A stretch of 64,000 nucleotides of DNA from Atopsyche davidsoni (Eukaryota; Arthropoda; Insecta; Trichoptera; Hydrobiosidae). The notes under the pieces were generated by a model. It saw only the letters and a list, made by a program, of their open reading frames with translations. It was not told where the DNA came from and did no database searches. Positions 44,810 through 55,811 of the stretch are shown piece by piece (position 1 is the first letter of the stretch; every line of letters begins with the position of its first letter). Both the position numbers and the translations under genes were made by a program. Location of the stretch: NCBI GenBank assembly GCA_022113835.1, contig JAILWY010000015.1, positions 6,672,501 to 6,736,500 on the forward strand, given 5' to 3'.

Positions 44810-45060
44810 AGGGCCCTGCTCTGAGGGCCATGGCATGGGAGGAGGTAGTCTGCGGGACACGGAAAAGGTGTGTCTATTGCCGCACTTGCAAGGTCGGCAG
44901 AGCTTTATTTAGCGTGTAAAAAGGTAACCCGGGGTGCGGGGTTCGAGAGCTTGTACGGGTTTTTCCCGTCGAGGGATCTCTTTCATTTCAGGAGATCGAC
45001 GGTCAGGTACTCGCGGCCGGCGGGGCTTTAGATCTTTATAAGATGGTTTTTCCTGAACAA
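44810..45060. other. GC-rich island
   Basis: Contains GGGCCATGGCATGGGAGGAG, GTAACCCGGGGTGCGGGG and CTCGCGGCCGGCGGGGC. No recognised coding domain. Possible CpG island or conserved non-coding element. Confidence 0.3.
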
Positions 45061-46848
45061 TGTTATCTTTATGGCAGTTTTCATCGTTTAAGTTACCTTC
45101 CTTAACCTCACCTGCTGGTTCCGCTGATTTATAAGACAGTACCCGGAGGCTTTTTTGTGAATAGTGAATTCGAGAGGAACTTTTATATTTATCAAAATAT
45201 TTAACTTTCTTATGAAGATTTTTTCAAACTAAAGCAGGTATTTTGGAAACTTAAGTAACCTCATTTCATACAAAACCGATAGCATAATCACGACAATTTT
45301 ATCCTTTAGATAGTTTTAGGTTCAGCTAATCAATAAATCAAAGTATATTTTATATTATTTAATTAAAGAATCGACCGTTTGATTTCAGATATATTAAATT
45401 TGACTAAATTATACTGTTTTTTTTACAGGACAAATAATCTATATCTGAAATTGTTTGTCAGTTTAAGCCAATAATCAATAAATCTTAATATGCCAATATT
45501 TATCTAAAATAATATAATATCAATTAAAACATTGCCTTACTTACATATTGACGATATTTTAAACTTTATGTTATAAATAATAATTTACACCAAAAAAACT
45601 TATTTAAAACTTAATACAGTTAGTTAAGTAATATACATTTTTTTTTTGATTTTACACGATTTTAGAAAATCAGAATTTTTTTGATCTTAATTAATTGATT
45701 AATGCTACTTCAAGGAAGTGTATTTGTGGTTTTTTTATTTTTCGATATACAAAGTGAGCAATAAATATTTCAATTCAGCACTTGCTTGTATATATATTTA
45801 TACAAAGCTTAAAATATTATTTTTTGTATACATATTCATTTTTAAGTACAGATCACTGGTGAAAATTTAGTTTAAAAATTTTAACAAGAGTTATTTTCCA
45901 TTTTATATAGAAGCACGGTAGCTTTTAAATTAAATATTTTTTTAATAACCTGTCACTTAAACCTTCACTAGGTCCGCCGGTAGTTTTTTCAGATTTATTT
46001 CTCGCGCAACTCTTTCACAAAAATGTTGTAATTTAAAAGTAGGGGTTAGTGCTTTCCACGTTGGACAGCCTCATCTTGGGTCGTCTAACGAAACGGGGAA
46101 TTTTCACAAAGGCTTCATAATTACATACAACAAAACGGGGGAGGGAGGCGAGGAACCGAGATACCTGCTGCAGCACGAGAAACTGTGAGGCTCCAGAGAC
46201 AAACGAGGATTTAATTTATTTTCTAAATACTATAATTAGTCTGCTTATTGATATTTTTAAAATGTTAAAATGTAACCGTTGTAATCAAATGATACGAAAG
46301 GACAAAAACATTTCAAAAACTGAGAAACTGACAGCGCCGATGTTGACGTATAATTTAATGTATCTCGATTCCATGGAAAATTAATTAAAAGCTTTAAATC
46401 ATCAGAACTTTTAGAACTTTCATTAAAATATTGGTTTATTTTTATTTCGTTAACACACCAGGAAGCTTCAGCTTATTTTATGATTTTTTATTATCAATAA
46501 TAGCATAATTATTATCGTAATTCGTTAAAAATTCCAAAAACGCATCAGTACCCAATGTACCAGCGTTTCTAAAATTGCGACGATACAAAAAGTTTCAAAG
46601 CAATAAATTTAAATAAACCACAAAGAGTTGAATGTTAGACTAAGGCGTAAAAGAATCCGAGAAATCATTACGCTCTTTACCCTAAGATAACCATAACAAA
46701 TACATGTTCAGTGAGATTGTCACCGAATTCCTGAAATGTTGATGCGTGTCTACTTGCATCCGAGATGCGAATTACGGTGGCTACAGCATCCCTACATACC
46801 TCAAATAAACCTTTACAAAAGTGAAAGCTTTTCTATGAAATATAAATC
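45061..46848. other. AT-rich intergenic DNA
   Basis: No gene recognised. 46130-46190 is a small GC-richer patch. GTTCAGTGAGATTGTCACCG near 46707 is weakly like the R2/LINE 3' block. Confidence 0.4.
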
Positions 46849-47088
46849 ATGTATTTATTAATAATATTTTCTTTATTTGCACTCGTAGCCTCCGTGTGTC
46901 CCGACAGCACGCAGAACTGGGGTTCATTCTTTCTGAAACGAGCGAGTGTTGGGAGTAATTGCAGGAAATTTTGCATTCTTTCTGCAAAGGGAGAATGCAT
47001 AATCACTGCACTGAATAATTTTTCTCCATACAAAATGTATGCAGCCAAGATGGACTGGAATGCAGCTTTATGCACGTCTAAATTTTAA
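46849..47088 (+). CDS. candidate small secreted cysteine-containing peptide
   Basis: An ATG-initiated frame of 79 residues begins MYLLIIFSLFALVASVC, a good signal-peptide shape: short N-region, hydrophobic core, small residues before a likely cleavage site. The rest has four more cysteines (NCRKFC, GEC, ALC) and basic residues (FLKRASVGSNCRK). No family recognised and no intron needed. The minus strand is also open over the same span, and no TATA or poly(A) evidence was established, so chance remains likely. Confidence 0.2.
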   Translation: MYLLIIFSLFALVASVCPDSTQNWGSFFLKRASVGSNCRKFCILSAKGECIITALNNFSPYKMYAAKMDWNAALCTSKF

Positions 47089-47089
47089 T

Positions 47090-48947
47090 TATTCAGATTG
47101 TACTATCACTCGCCTCGTCGCAACTTCGCTTGCAATGCCTCAGTAATTTTTTTTAATACACAACTTATTATTTTAAAAGCAAACAATATTTATTTTTATA
47201 CACACACATTTTACTTATTTTATAAAAATAATATTACCATTTTTCAGTGGTACGTTTCTCTTCATATCTAAACTTTGCATTAGCCTCGTTTCTTGGAACA
47301 GTTCACAAAAATTAACATTCATGGCATTGCGCGCTGAACAGCGATTTATAATTTTATCACAAAGTTATGGCACTAAAGTAGCCAATTCATAAAATAAGTA
47401 ACTTTCTTATAGTTATTCATAACACCCCTTGCGTGCTGGCTAATCACTACTGCTTGCGACAAACCTGTTTAGAGAAAGCAACAAAGCAAAGGAAAAACAT
47501 TAAATTATGTACAATTGACTTTTGGAAAATATTATTATACAATTTTTTTTGTTGTTGTAATAATTAGTGTTATATGGACAGTAGATAAATAAATGTCTTG
47601 AGTGTAATATGATATTTAAAATAAATAATGTAATACATTGCTCTTATTTTCTACTGAAGCTAAAGTATTTTCAGAAAAAGCGAGGAAGCACGATAAATCA
47701 TTGACTTTTTGCTTTGCCTCGTCAGTGTGCAAAGAGCCGGCTGAGACTTAGAACCACCCACACTTGAAGCCGGAGTTTTAATATATCGGTATGGATGTAT
47801 CCATTTCGCGGTGGTTCTCTTTATTCTCGGCATTAAATCTACTGGCGGGCACTTCTGCGCCATTACTCACCTCGGCGAGCCAATAAAGCTCGGGAACTAT
47901 TTAATAAATGAAGTTTTAAAAAACTTGGCTGCCCTCATCAAGGGGTTGAAGCCCGGATGGGGAAGGGGAGGGGGTGCTCGCTCTTCCTCCACGAAAGGCT
48001 TTTCCAAAGTTGGAGCTGTGCAATTGTAGTGTGGCAGTGAAACCTACAGTGTTTGATTATTTTTTTATATTTGCGATATAAGTCAAAAGTGAACTCCTTT
48101 TTTAATTTTTTTTTTAGTAGTTTAATACATTTCTTCGTTTTTCATCATCGGTTTGTTGTATGTTAGGTTGGGATGGTATAATTGAATCTCAAACAGAATA
48201 GTTTTCATATATTTTTTTTCAGAGGAAAAATCCCTTTGAAAACTAGTTGATGTGGTTATTCAGAATTTTATAAACTGCATTTATTTTATTTACATATTTT
48301 ATTTTATTATTTTCACCCAGATACTCACTAATTAATCAAATGCACGATAGGGTATATCCAACAAAAAAAAAACCTATTCCATCATATAGTAAAAGAAAGA
48401 GAAAATCGGCTGTTTAGAGTTAGCTTAAAACAGGAAGTATCGCTACTTTATATTGTTCAAATAGTGCATTTTAGGAAGTATCGCAAACACAGAAATATTA
48501 TAACATGCTTCTTGGTCGTAAAAATCATTTTAGACAATCACTTTTTATTTAGTACAGTTCAAGGCATTAATTTCAACATGACCCAAATAAATACAAAACA
48601 TCTGAAATATTTCCGTATAAACCTAACAAGGCGAGCCCGTTTTAAATAGCTCATTAATATTCCCCCGATACAATATTGCGAAAAATCATAAAATACCATC
48701 CGCGCCCGCAAGCCGTTCAAAAGTGAAACGCAAATATCGAAGAAAAACAAAAGAAGGTGCATTAAAAACACCTGAAGTCTCGTTTGCTTCTTGTTTATAT
48801 GAAGGAAGTCGGCGAGCCAAGGGAGGAGAAGGCGAACCACCCCCGGGCCCTTCCCAAACTGTTCCGTATCAAATTAATTTTTTATTTAATAATAACAATG
48901 TAAAATATTCTTAATATATAAATCACGAATCACCTTAATTGACTTCA
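47090..48947. other. AT-rich DNA with small GC-richer patches
   Basis: 47690-48020 and 48700-48870 are somewhat GC-richer (GGGGAAGGGGAGGGGGTGC; CACCCCCGGGCCC) and hold frames of 60-93 codons with no recognisable domain. Nothing else supported. Confidence 0.35.
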
Positions 48948-49484
48948 TAAAATTTTAAATTAAATTCTCATAAAAAAAAAAAAAATTTATGTGAAACGAG
49001 CACCTTTTCAAATATGATCAAATAATATTTAAAAAATATATAAAAACTTGTATATTTATTCAACATTTTTATTATGAGCGCTTTTGTATTTTGTCTACTT
49101 TTTCAGATTGGTTCAATTATGTTAAGGGTCGTTTATGTATTATAAATAAATTAACCGTATTTGTGTGCTATTTAGCACGTCTTGATTGACAAAACCTTAA
49201 ATTTTAAATTAAAGTCTCATAAAAAAAAAATTCTAGCGAATATGATCAAATAATTTTTGAAAAAATATATTTTCTGAAATTGCTACGAAAAAATATTTAT
49301 ATTTATTCAACAGCTATTTTTATTGTAGTGTCAAAGGTTACGATAATTTTTATTAATGATCCCTTTTGTATTTTGACTGCTTTTTCAGATTGGTGCAATT
49401 ATGCTAAGGGTCGTTTATATTTTTTAAATAAATTAACTGTATTTGTGTGATATTTAGTAAGTCTTGATTGACAAAACCTTCGTA
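48948..49484 (+). repeat. diverged tandem duplication (two ~250-290-bp units)
   Basis: Unit 1 (about 48948-49195) and unit 2 (about 49196-49484) share in order AAATTTTAAATTAAA, TCTCATAAAAAAAA, AATATGATCAAATAAT, TTTTTCAGATTGGT, GGGTCGTTTAT, AAATAAATTAAC, CGTATTTGTGTG/TGTATTTGTGTG and CTTGATTGACAAAACCTT. Unit 2 has extra sequence near its middle. No coding capacity. Confidence 0.8.
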
Positions 49485-50660
49485 ATGAATTTCTTCCGAA
49501 CATTTCATTTTGCAGCGTTAAAAGCGTCGTCTTTGTTATTTTTACAAAAATAAAAAAGCGGATTAAGTAAACAGGGTATCAATGAAATGTCTTATCCTTG
49601 GTGCGATGGCTATATGATAGGTTGCTTCTCGGAAACCCCTCAGGATATGTTCATTCTATTTTGTGTAAATATCTACAGCGTAGCTAATTAGTCTTTAAAT
49701 AAGAAATACGGTATTTCATAAAGTTAGCAGGTTGATAAACTACATATCCCCTTAAAATGTATCAAACTACTCCCAAGTAGAATTATTAGCACAAAAGTTG
49801 TAATATAAAAACTTTTAATGAATTTTCAATAAAAACTTAAAACTTATTAACAAATCTATTATTTTGAATTAATTAATGAAAATATTACTTTTTTTATTTT
49901 AGGATCTAGTGTAATGCGAAATATTCAAATCATATCTTCATTCACTGCATTAAATTATTAATGTGTGAATTGATTATATTAAAGTATAGTTTACACAATA
50001 AACCTGTTTGGATAAAAAAAGCTGATAATTAATTAAATACGACGATAACGATTTAAAAGCTTATTGCTAAAAAAATGTATACATGCATAATGCAGTTGTT
50101 GATTAAAAATAGTGCTGATAATATATCTTATTTGAACCATATTCAAAAAATAATTAAAGGATGAATAATAATTATTGAACCAATGTAATTTCAATGCTTT
50201 TAATAAAATAGTATTTTCATAATTTTTCTGGTGATCTTTGTTATAACTTAACTGAATCTAAAATGCCTACTTATTTTACTGAATTTAAACTAGCGGAATA
50301 GGAAATGAAGAGCTCAAAAAGACTTGATAATATAAATTTGAATATCACACAGTTTACAGTTAAATCATCAGACCAATAAAAAAACTTGATTCAAAACCTG
50401 AAATAAAAATCTGCAAAACTAGCAGTTGAGCTTAGCTTTCAGCGAGCAGCGAGGCTTTCATCCAGAACTTGTTTGACATCAGCTGGTTTAACGATGACAA
50501 TACAGCCACAGCATCCGAAAACGCGAGCAAATTATAAATACGAGGCATAATAAAATTAAAAGGCGTATTTACCTGAAAAATATGAGCGATGTTTGGAAAC
50601 ATAACGAAGGGAAGTATTAAGGGTGCTCAGGTTAAATGGCGGGCCTCAAATTTGATGAAC
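49485..50660. other. AT-rich intergenic DNA
   Basis: Nothing recognisable apart from a slightly richer patch at 50430-50540. Confidence 0.4.
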
Positions 50661-50750
50661 ATACCACGTGACGCCCCCACCCTCTGCTACTAACAATACG
50701 GGGGATGCGGAAGAGGCTTCCGAAACAACGAGATAAGGGTGGGGGTGAAA
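50661..50750. promoter_or_regulatory. inverted repeat with CACGTG box
   Basis: CCCCCACCCT at 50674-50683 is repeated in reverse complement at 50736-50745, and CACGTGAC begins at 50665, a canonical bHLH E-box. The block is GC-rich in an AT-rich setting. Regulatory function is inferred only. Confidence 0.3.
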
Positions 50751-51728
50751 TGTTCAACTTCTTTATTTGGGATTTTCGAATGTACATAAATTGGGCTCAG
50801 ATTTTAGTCAATTTATATTTTAATTTACTCAGCAAATAGCATTTTTTTAAAATTGAAACGATGAATTGTATTATTATTTTTTGACGTTTCAAAATATTAT
50901 ATACAGGTTTAAAATATTTTAAAGCTGAAAACAAAATTTAATAAATATTTTTATGATCACGTATTTTGTTAATTTAAAACACAAAAATAATAAATTTTTT
51001 TTTTTAAGATATTAAGAAATAAAGCGTTGCTTTAGAAGCATAAATTAGTAAAATTTTATATCAGGTGTGATTCCTGAAATATCAACCCCAACTTGCTGGC
51101 CAAAATCAAATGAACTTTGTATATTTTAAAGGGTTGGAAGAATTTTATCTTACTAGTCATTATGGGCGATATTAAGAAAAACGTTAACAGGATCTCTTAA
51201 TTAAGCCTGTAACAAGTTACCCGACCACCAGCAATGAGCATATTTAACGCCATTCCGCGGCCCAGGCCCGTCTTTCAGCGGCCGGGAACTTCTTAATGTC
51301 ATAATGGGTTATGGCGCAAGTTTTCCCCGTTGGAGAGCATCGAGGGGTGCGCTTCCGCGAGCTTCCTTTCGCGTTATACAAGTCCTTTTGGGTTTTTTTG
51401 TGCGTTAAGCACTTTTTATTTATAAATCTGTGGTTTATTCAGACCTAAATCGGCTCAGTTCAGTTTTCAGCAGTGCCGAAGCCGAGACAGACAAACTCGC
51501 TTATGAACTTATACCTGCATGGATATTTGACAATTTTAACTGTGATCTGCAAATGCAGAACAGATATAGTTTATACTATATTAAACACACTAAAGGTGGG
51601 GCGGGTACTAGTACCCGTTCCGTGGACTGCTGTCTGAACGCGGGGCGCGTACTTATACCTTTTTGAATGTGTTTACTCTAAAAACGGCAGAAGGTCATTT
51701 TTCTCTTTAGGTTTACAGCTCGTAATGT
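50751..51728. other. AT-rich DNA followed by a GC-richer block
   Basis: 51225-51380 contains CCATTCCGCGGCCCAGGCCC and CAGCGGCCGGGAAC. 51598-51660 contains GGGGCGGGTACTAGTACCCG, a short palindrome (GGGTACTAGTACCC) that could be a transposon end near the piggyBac relic. No gene. Confidence 0.35.
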
Positions 51729-51923
51729 TTGTTTTGGACTCGTCAACGTTACGAAGAAGTGGAGTGGTCAGAGAATGATAATCCTCCAATTATTGAACAA
51801 TTTTTAGAACAAAGTGGTGTTTTTGTGATGCCAAGTAATCCGCAAAGTGTGTATGAAGTGGTTCAACTTTTTATAGAAAACGATTTATTTGACTACATGC
51901 AAATCAAAGAGTGTATAGAGTAG
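51729..51923 (+). pseudogene. piggyBac-like transposase N-terminal remnant
   Basis: This 64-codon frame contains WSENDNPPIIEQF and VFVMPSNPQSVYEVVQLFIE followed by NDLFDYM. It resembles the start of the piggyBac transposase domain, where a P.(S/T)P.(D/E)(Y/F)..LF(F/I)..(D/E)L(L/F)(D/E).(I/M) series precedes the catalytic core. There is no ATG in frame at a sensible place, and a stop follows IKECIE, so the DDD catalytic part is missing. Confidence 0.45.
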
Positions 51924-52165
51924 ATTTCACACGTGCAATTTTACGCGAATTTCGTCCGCTTCGCACATCAGTTTAGTCAATTTGATTACTCGCTTAAAAT
52001 ATAAATATAAATAAGCTATTTTGTAACAATATCATTTAATTTATTAAAAAAAATCTCACAATTAACTCGGAGTTCAAAAAAATCAATAAGTGCAAATCAA
52101 AGAGTGTATAGACTAGATTTCTACGCACATCAGTTTAGTCAATTTGGTATCCGCCTAAAGTGTGT
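51895..52165 (+). repeat. local direct duplication downstream of the piggyBac-like fragment
   Basis: GCAAATCAAAGAGTGTATAG at about 51898 recurs at about 52091. GCACATCAGTTTAGTCAATT at about 51963 recurs at about 52125. The second copy is shortened between these blocks. The duplication overlaps the end of the transposase fragment. Confidence 0.75.
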
Positions 52166-52226
52166 TAAGTAGTAAAATAATATTCAATATAATCTCAAAA
52201 CAATGTTAGTCTTATCACATAATTTT

Positions 52227-52290
52227 GAAATTCACCTTTTGGGACAGGTATAGAAGCGTGAATCAAAAGTCCGCAGTCTAAGCACTGAAT
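52227..52290 (-). mobile_element. decayed tRNA-derived SINE, same type as 59.05 kb
   Basis: AATTCACC/ATTCACC, GGGACAGGTATAGAA, AAGTCCGCAGTCTAAGCACT parallels the CGGGACGGGGATCGAACTGA..CCACAATCTAACCACT order of the copy at 59048-59132. The A and B boxes are mutated. Confidence 0.45.
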
Positions 52291-52324
52291 TAACAAGAAG
52301 CGCATTAAAATCAATTTCAATTAA

Positions 52325-52510
52325 GACGCGCGGAGCTCTGGCGACGAAGATCGTAACGTAAAAATATATATTTAGCGAAGAGACGAACCACTGCACCGCC
52401 GCGGCCCGGCGGGTGTTTGTCCTCGCTAATTCGCTTAACGGCTCGAGTTTTAATTAGGATTTCTACGGCAAATAGCTAACTCCTTCGGAGACGCTTTTTT
52501 CAGACTACCC
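52325..52510. other. GC-richer island
   Basis: Contains CACTGCACCGCCGCGGCCCG, GACGCGCGGAGCTC and TTTTAATTAGG. Mixture of GC-rich core with homeodomain-like TAATTAG resembles the blocks at 10.6 and 51.3 kb. No gene. Confidence 0.3.
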
Positions 52511-53016
52511 CGTGTACTGCTACCCCAAAAGAAAGCGAAAATTATGTTCCTTCTGCGTTTTTAAATTATAACTTGTGCATAAAAAATGTTGATGATAACA
52601 ACAGCCTAATGAAGTGAGACAATTTTTTTCTTAGGCTATGAAATACTGCTTTTTATCAAAACGTATTTTCAAGCATATATTATAAATTATTACATCAAAA
52701 CCTTTAAATTAAAATTTAATATTTTTTTGTGTATTCCACTAAAACACAATTCTAAAATATTTTCATTTTATAAAATATGTCATTTTCAAAAAAATTTCCC
52801 ATCTACTTTTTGAGCTGAGCCTTAATTAATATTTTTAAGAAGAGTGATTTTTTTTAAAAATAAAACATCAATGTTTTTTTGTTGTTGAATTCAATAAAAA
52901 AATATATGAACTATTATGAATATTGTGAACCACTTTGGTGCACTGTACAGTCTTCAGGGCTGAAGAGGAGAAATAAAAAAAACCCCAGTCGGTCGTTACA
53001 ATTTGTCGCGGCCAAT

Positions 53017-53075
53017 AAGCCCCCGGGGAGGGGGGGGGAGGGGGGGGGGGCGCGGAGGGGAGGGGGCGCAATCCG
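53017..53075 (+). repeat. G-rich low-complexity tract
   Basis: CCCCGGGGAGGGGGGGGGAG is followed by twelve G and GCGCGGAGGGGAGGGGG. Similar in style to the tract at 8.7 kb and prone to G-quadruplex formation and assembly error. Confidence 0.8.
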
Positions 53076-53974
53076 ATTTGCTCTTTACTACCCCCGCTAA
53101 TTAATGAGCAGACGATACCGCCCGCGAGGGCAGGTAGTCAATTTCAAGTATTGTGGCGAACCACTCCAGGTCAGCCATGCAACCTTGGCTAAAGTCTTAA
53201 TAATTTAATAAATTTACCCAAAGCCTTAAGAGCCTGGTATTACCTAAAAAGTCTTGGTAAATATTTCACCACTTTTTAATTAATTAAAACTGATTTTTTT
53301 AAACAATTATGTTTATATTTTCATTTCTGAAAAAAATGTTTTAACTCATAAATTTGCGCTTTTATTTATTATAATTAAAAGCATAAAAATATATATTTTT
53401 AAAAAAAATATTTTTGCGTGAATTTTTCTCATCTTATTTATACAACTTTATAATCGCAACCTTTAAGAAGGTCAAATATATTTTTATTTGTAATTTTTTT
53501 ATACAACATTCATTTCATCGAAGTTGGTATTCAGATTTATTCGATTGCTTCGTGCTTCTATACCAGTTGACATATTTCACAATCGCAATATTCACATAAG
53601 CGCATTCAATGTAGCTTGTTTATAACTTAAATATAAACAGAATTAAACAAGCAATTTCTATATAATCCATTAGGCTCTGAAGTCCCCTTTGGATGCCATA
53701 ACCGCAAGCTTCAGTGTCCAGTCGCCAGAGAGGCGAAAAAAAATGTCATCCCCCGGTTTGCGTCCGTGCTGTGTTCGGGCATTAGCGAAGCCGCAAACCG
53801 GTCTGTCCATTGATTACTGAGTGCTCCGACCGCGGGTGTATATTGGTCGAAAAGTTATTGAGAGCTTACCGTACAGGGTACATGCATTTAAACCAATACG
53901 CTGAAATAAATGTTTCAAATATTAAATGGCTTCAGGATCAGGATACCTCTTTAGGAATGTAAATATACTACAAC

Positions 53975-54075
53975 CCCCTCGTGGTCCAGTGGCTGGTTTG
54001 CTTGTCGACCACGAGCTTTAAGTTTAAGGCAGTTGCTTCCAGCCTTTTAATTTCCTCTGGTGTTCAACCTCCAAA
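53975..54075 (+). mobile_element. tRNA-derived SINE-like head
   Basis: TGGTCCAGTGG at 53982-53992 is an exact A box. It lies in CCCTCGTGGTCCAGTGGCTG, typical of tRNA-derived SINE heads, with CCACGAGCTTTAAGTTTAAG about where the T arm would be, but the B box is degraded. It abuts the foldback element beginning at 54078. Confidence 0.5.
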
Positions 54076-54077
54076 AT

Positions 54078-55811
54078 CCTGGCGAAATCGTGTCATTTAA
54101 TTAATTTAATTGTCACTTTATTTTTCCATATCAAAAATTGATATTTTTATAAAATATTTAAAAAACTATAAATTATATTAATTTATTTTTTATTATTTAA
54201 TTAACGTCCATTTTCAGGGTAAAATAAAATCTTTAAAATGTTGAAAAATTGGATAAAATTACGACTTTTCAAAACCAAAGTTTGTTAAAGATTTTTTTTT
54301 TTAATTTTTAAAATAATATATCACACAGAGTTTATATTTAATCGTTTAATCCCAATAAAAAAAAAGACTTTTAAATGTTTAGGACTCTTCGAAAAGAGAC
54401 ATGACGAATCTCCCAATTCCTACAATTCAATCGGAAAAACACATTTTTATCATATTAATAGTAAATTTATAAGAAATAAAAATATATTTTGTTCGGAAGA
54501 AGGGATGTATCAAACTTTTTTTGATTTGTGCAGTCGATTTTTCGCAAAACGGACTAGAAAATGATCAAAAAAACTCGATTATGGGACCTAGACCCTTAAA
54601 GCTCAGGTGAAGCAATATTATTTTGCGATTGCAGAAAAGTACTCTCGGAAAGCAATGCATCTCAGAGAAAGGTTTCGTTGATATTTATTATTTTTCTCTA
54701 AATAAATTAAATAAAAATGGAATATTCTCCCTGGGCGTGACACGTTCTTCCCATCCTTTTGATGTTGAAAGTTGTCCAGTTTAAATTTTGTCGATACGCG
54801 GTCGACAAGTTCAGTACAAGCGCAGCGGCGGCCAAGCCTTCAGTTCTTAACAACTTCTGGGACTCGATACTTCTCAACAAATATCCAAGACTTAGTCTTG
54901 ACACAGTCCATAAAAGAGTCCCATATAAAGTATTTACATCAGATTTCATACATGAAAGATTTTTGCTATGTGACTATCAATTTTACGCACTTTAAGATTG
55001 AAACGAATGCGCTTTTATTTCAATAAAATCACTTCAAGGTCCCATAACTTATATCCCATAGTCCCATAGTTTATAATAAAAACCAATGCAGCGATTTGAT
55101 TTAAAAGATTTCATATTACTAATATAAAATAACATAAATTTTATCTCATACTCTTGCAATAGTTAATAATGAAAATGATATATCTATCATCAAGTAAATA
55201 TTTTAATATATACTCGCTAAAGTCTACTACAGCTGCTGATTATGCAAGGAAAAATGCATTCGTAGAAAAAAGTTAAATCATCGCTGCAAGTTAGGGATAC
55301 ACCCAATACTAAGATAAATATATATTCAGTTAAGGGTCTAGGTTCCATAATCGAGGTTTTTTGATCATTTTCTAGTCCGTTTTGCGAAAAATCCAATCAA
55401 AAAAAATTAAATGGCAAAAGTTTGATACATCTCTCACATAAATTTACTATTTATATGATAAATATGTGTTTTTCCGATTGAAGTGTCCCTTTTCCAAGAG
55501 CCCTAAACATTTAAAAATCTTTTTTTTTAATTAGAATTAAAAGATTAAATATAAACCCTGTGCGATATATTATTTTAAAAATTTAAAAAAAAAAAATCTT
55601 TAACAAACATTGGTTTGGAAAAGTCGTCATTTTATCTAATTTTTCAACATCTTGAAGACTTTATTTTACCCTGAAAATGGACGTTAATCAAATAATAAAA
55701 AATAGATAAATATAATTTATAGTTTTTTCAATACTTTGTAAAAAAAATCAACTTTCGATATTGAAAAATAAAGTGACAATTAAATTAATTAAATGACACG
55801 ATTTCGCCAGG
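54078..55811. mobile_element. foldback element with ~0.5-kb inverted arms
   Basis: The left arm (54078-54599) starts CCTGGCGAAATCGTGTCATT and its inner edge is GGGACCTAGACCCTTAA. The right arm (55330-55811) starts TTAAGGGTCTAGGTTCC and ends AATGACACGATTTCGCCAGG. Long tracts between agree, for example TTTTCTAGTCCGTTTTGCGA and its complement. The ~730-bp centre holds a plus-strand frame (54759-54995) with VLNNFWDSILLNKYPRLSLD, faintly like a hAT C-terminus, and GC-richer DNA at 54780-54860. No clear target duplication. Superfamily uncertain. Confidence 0.8.
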
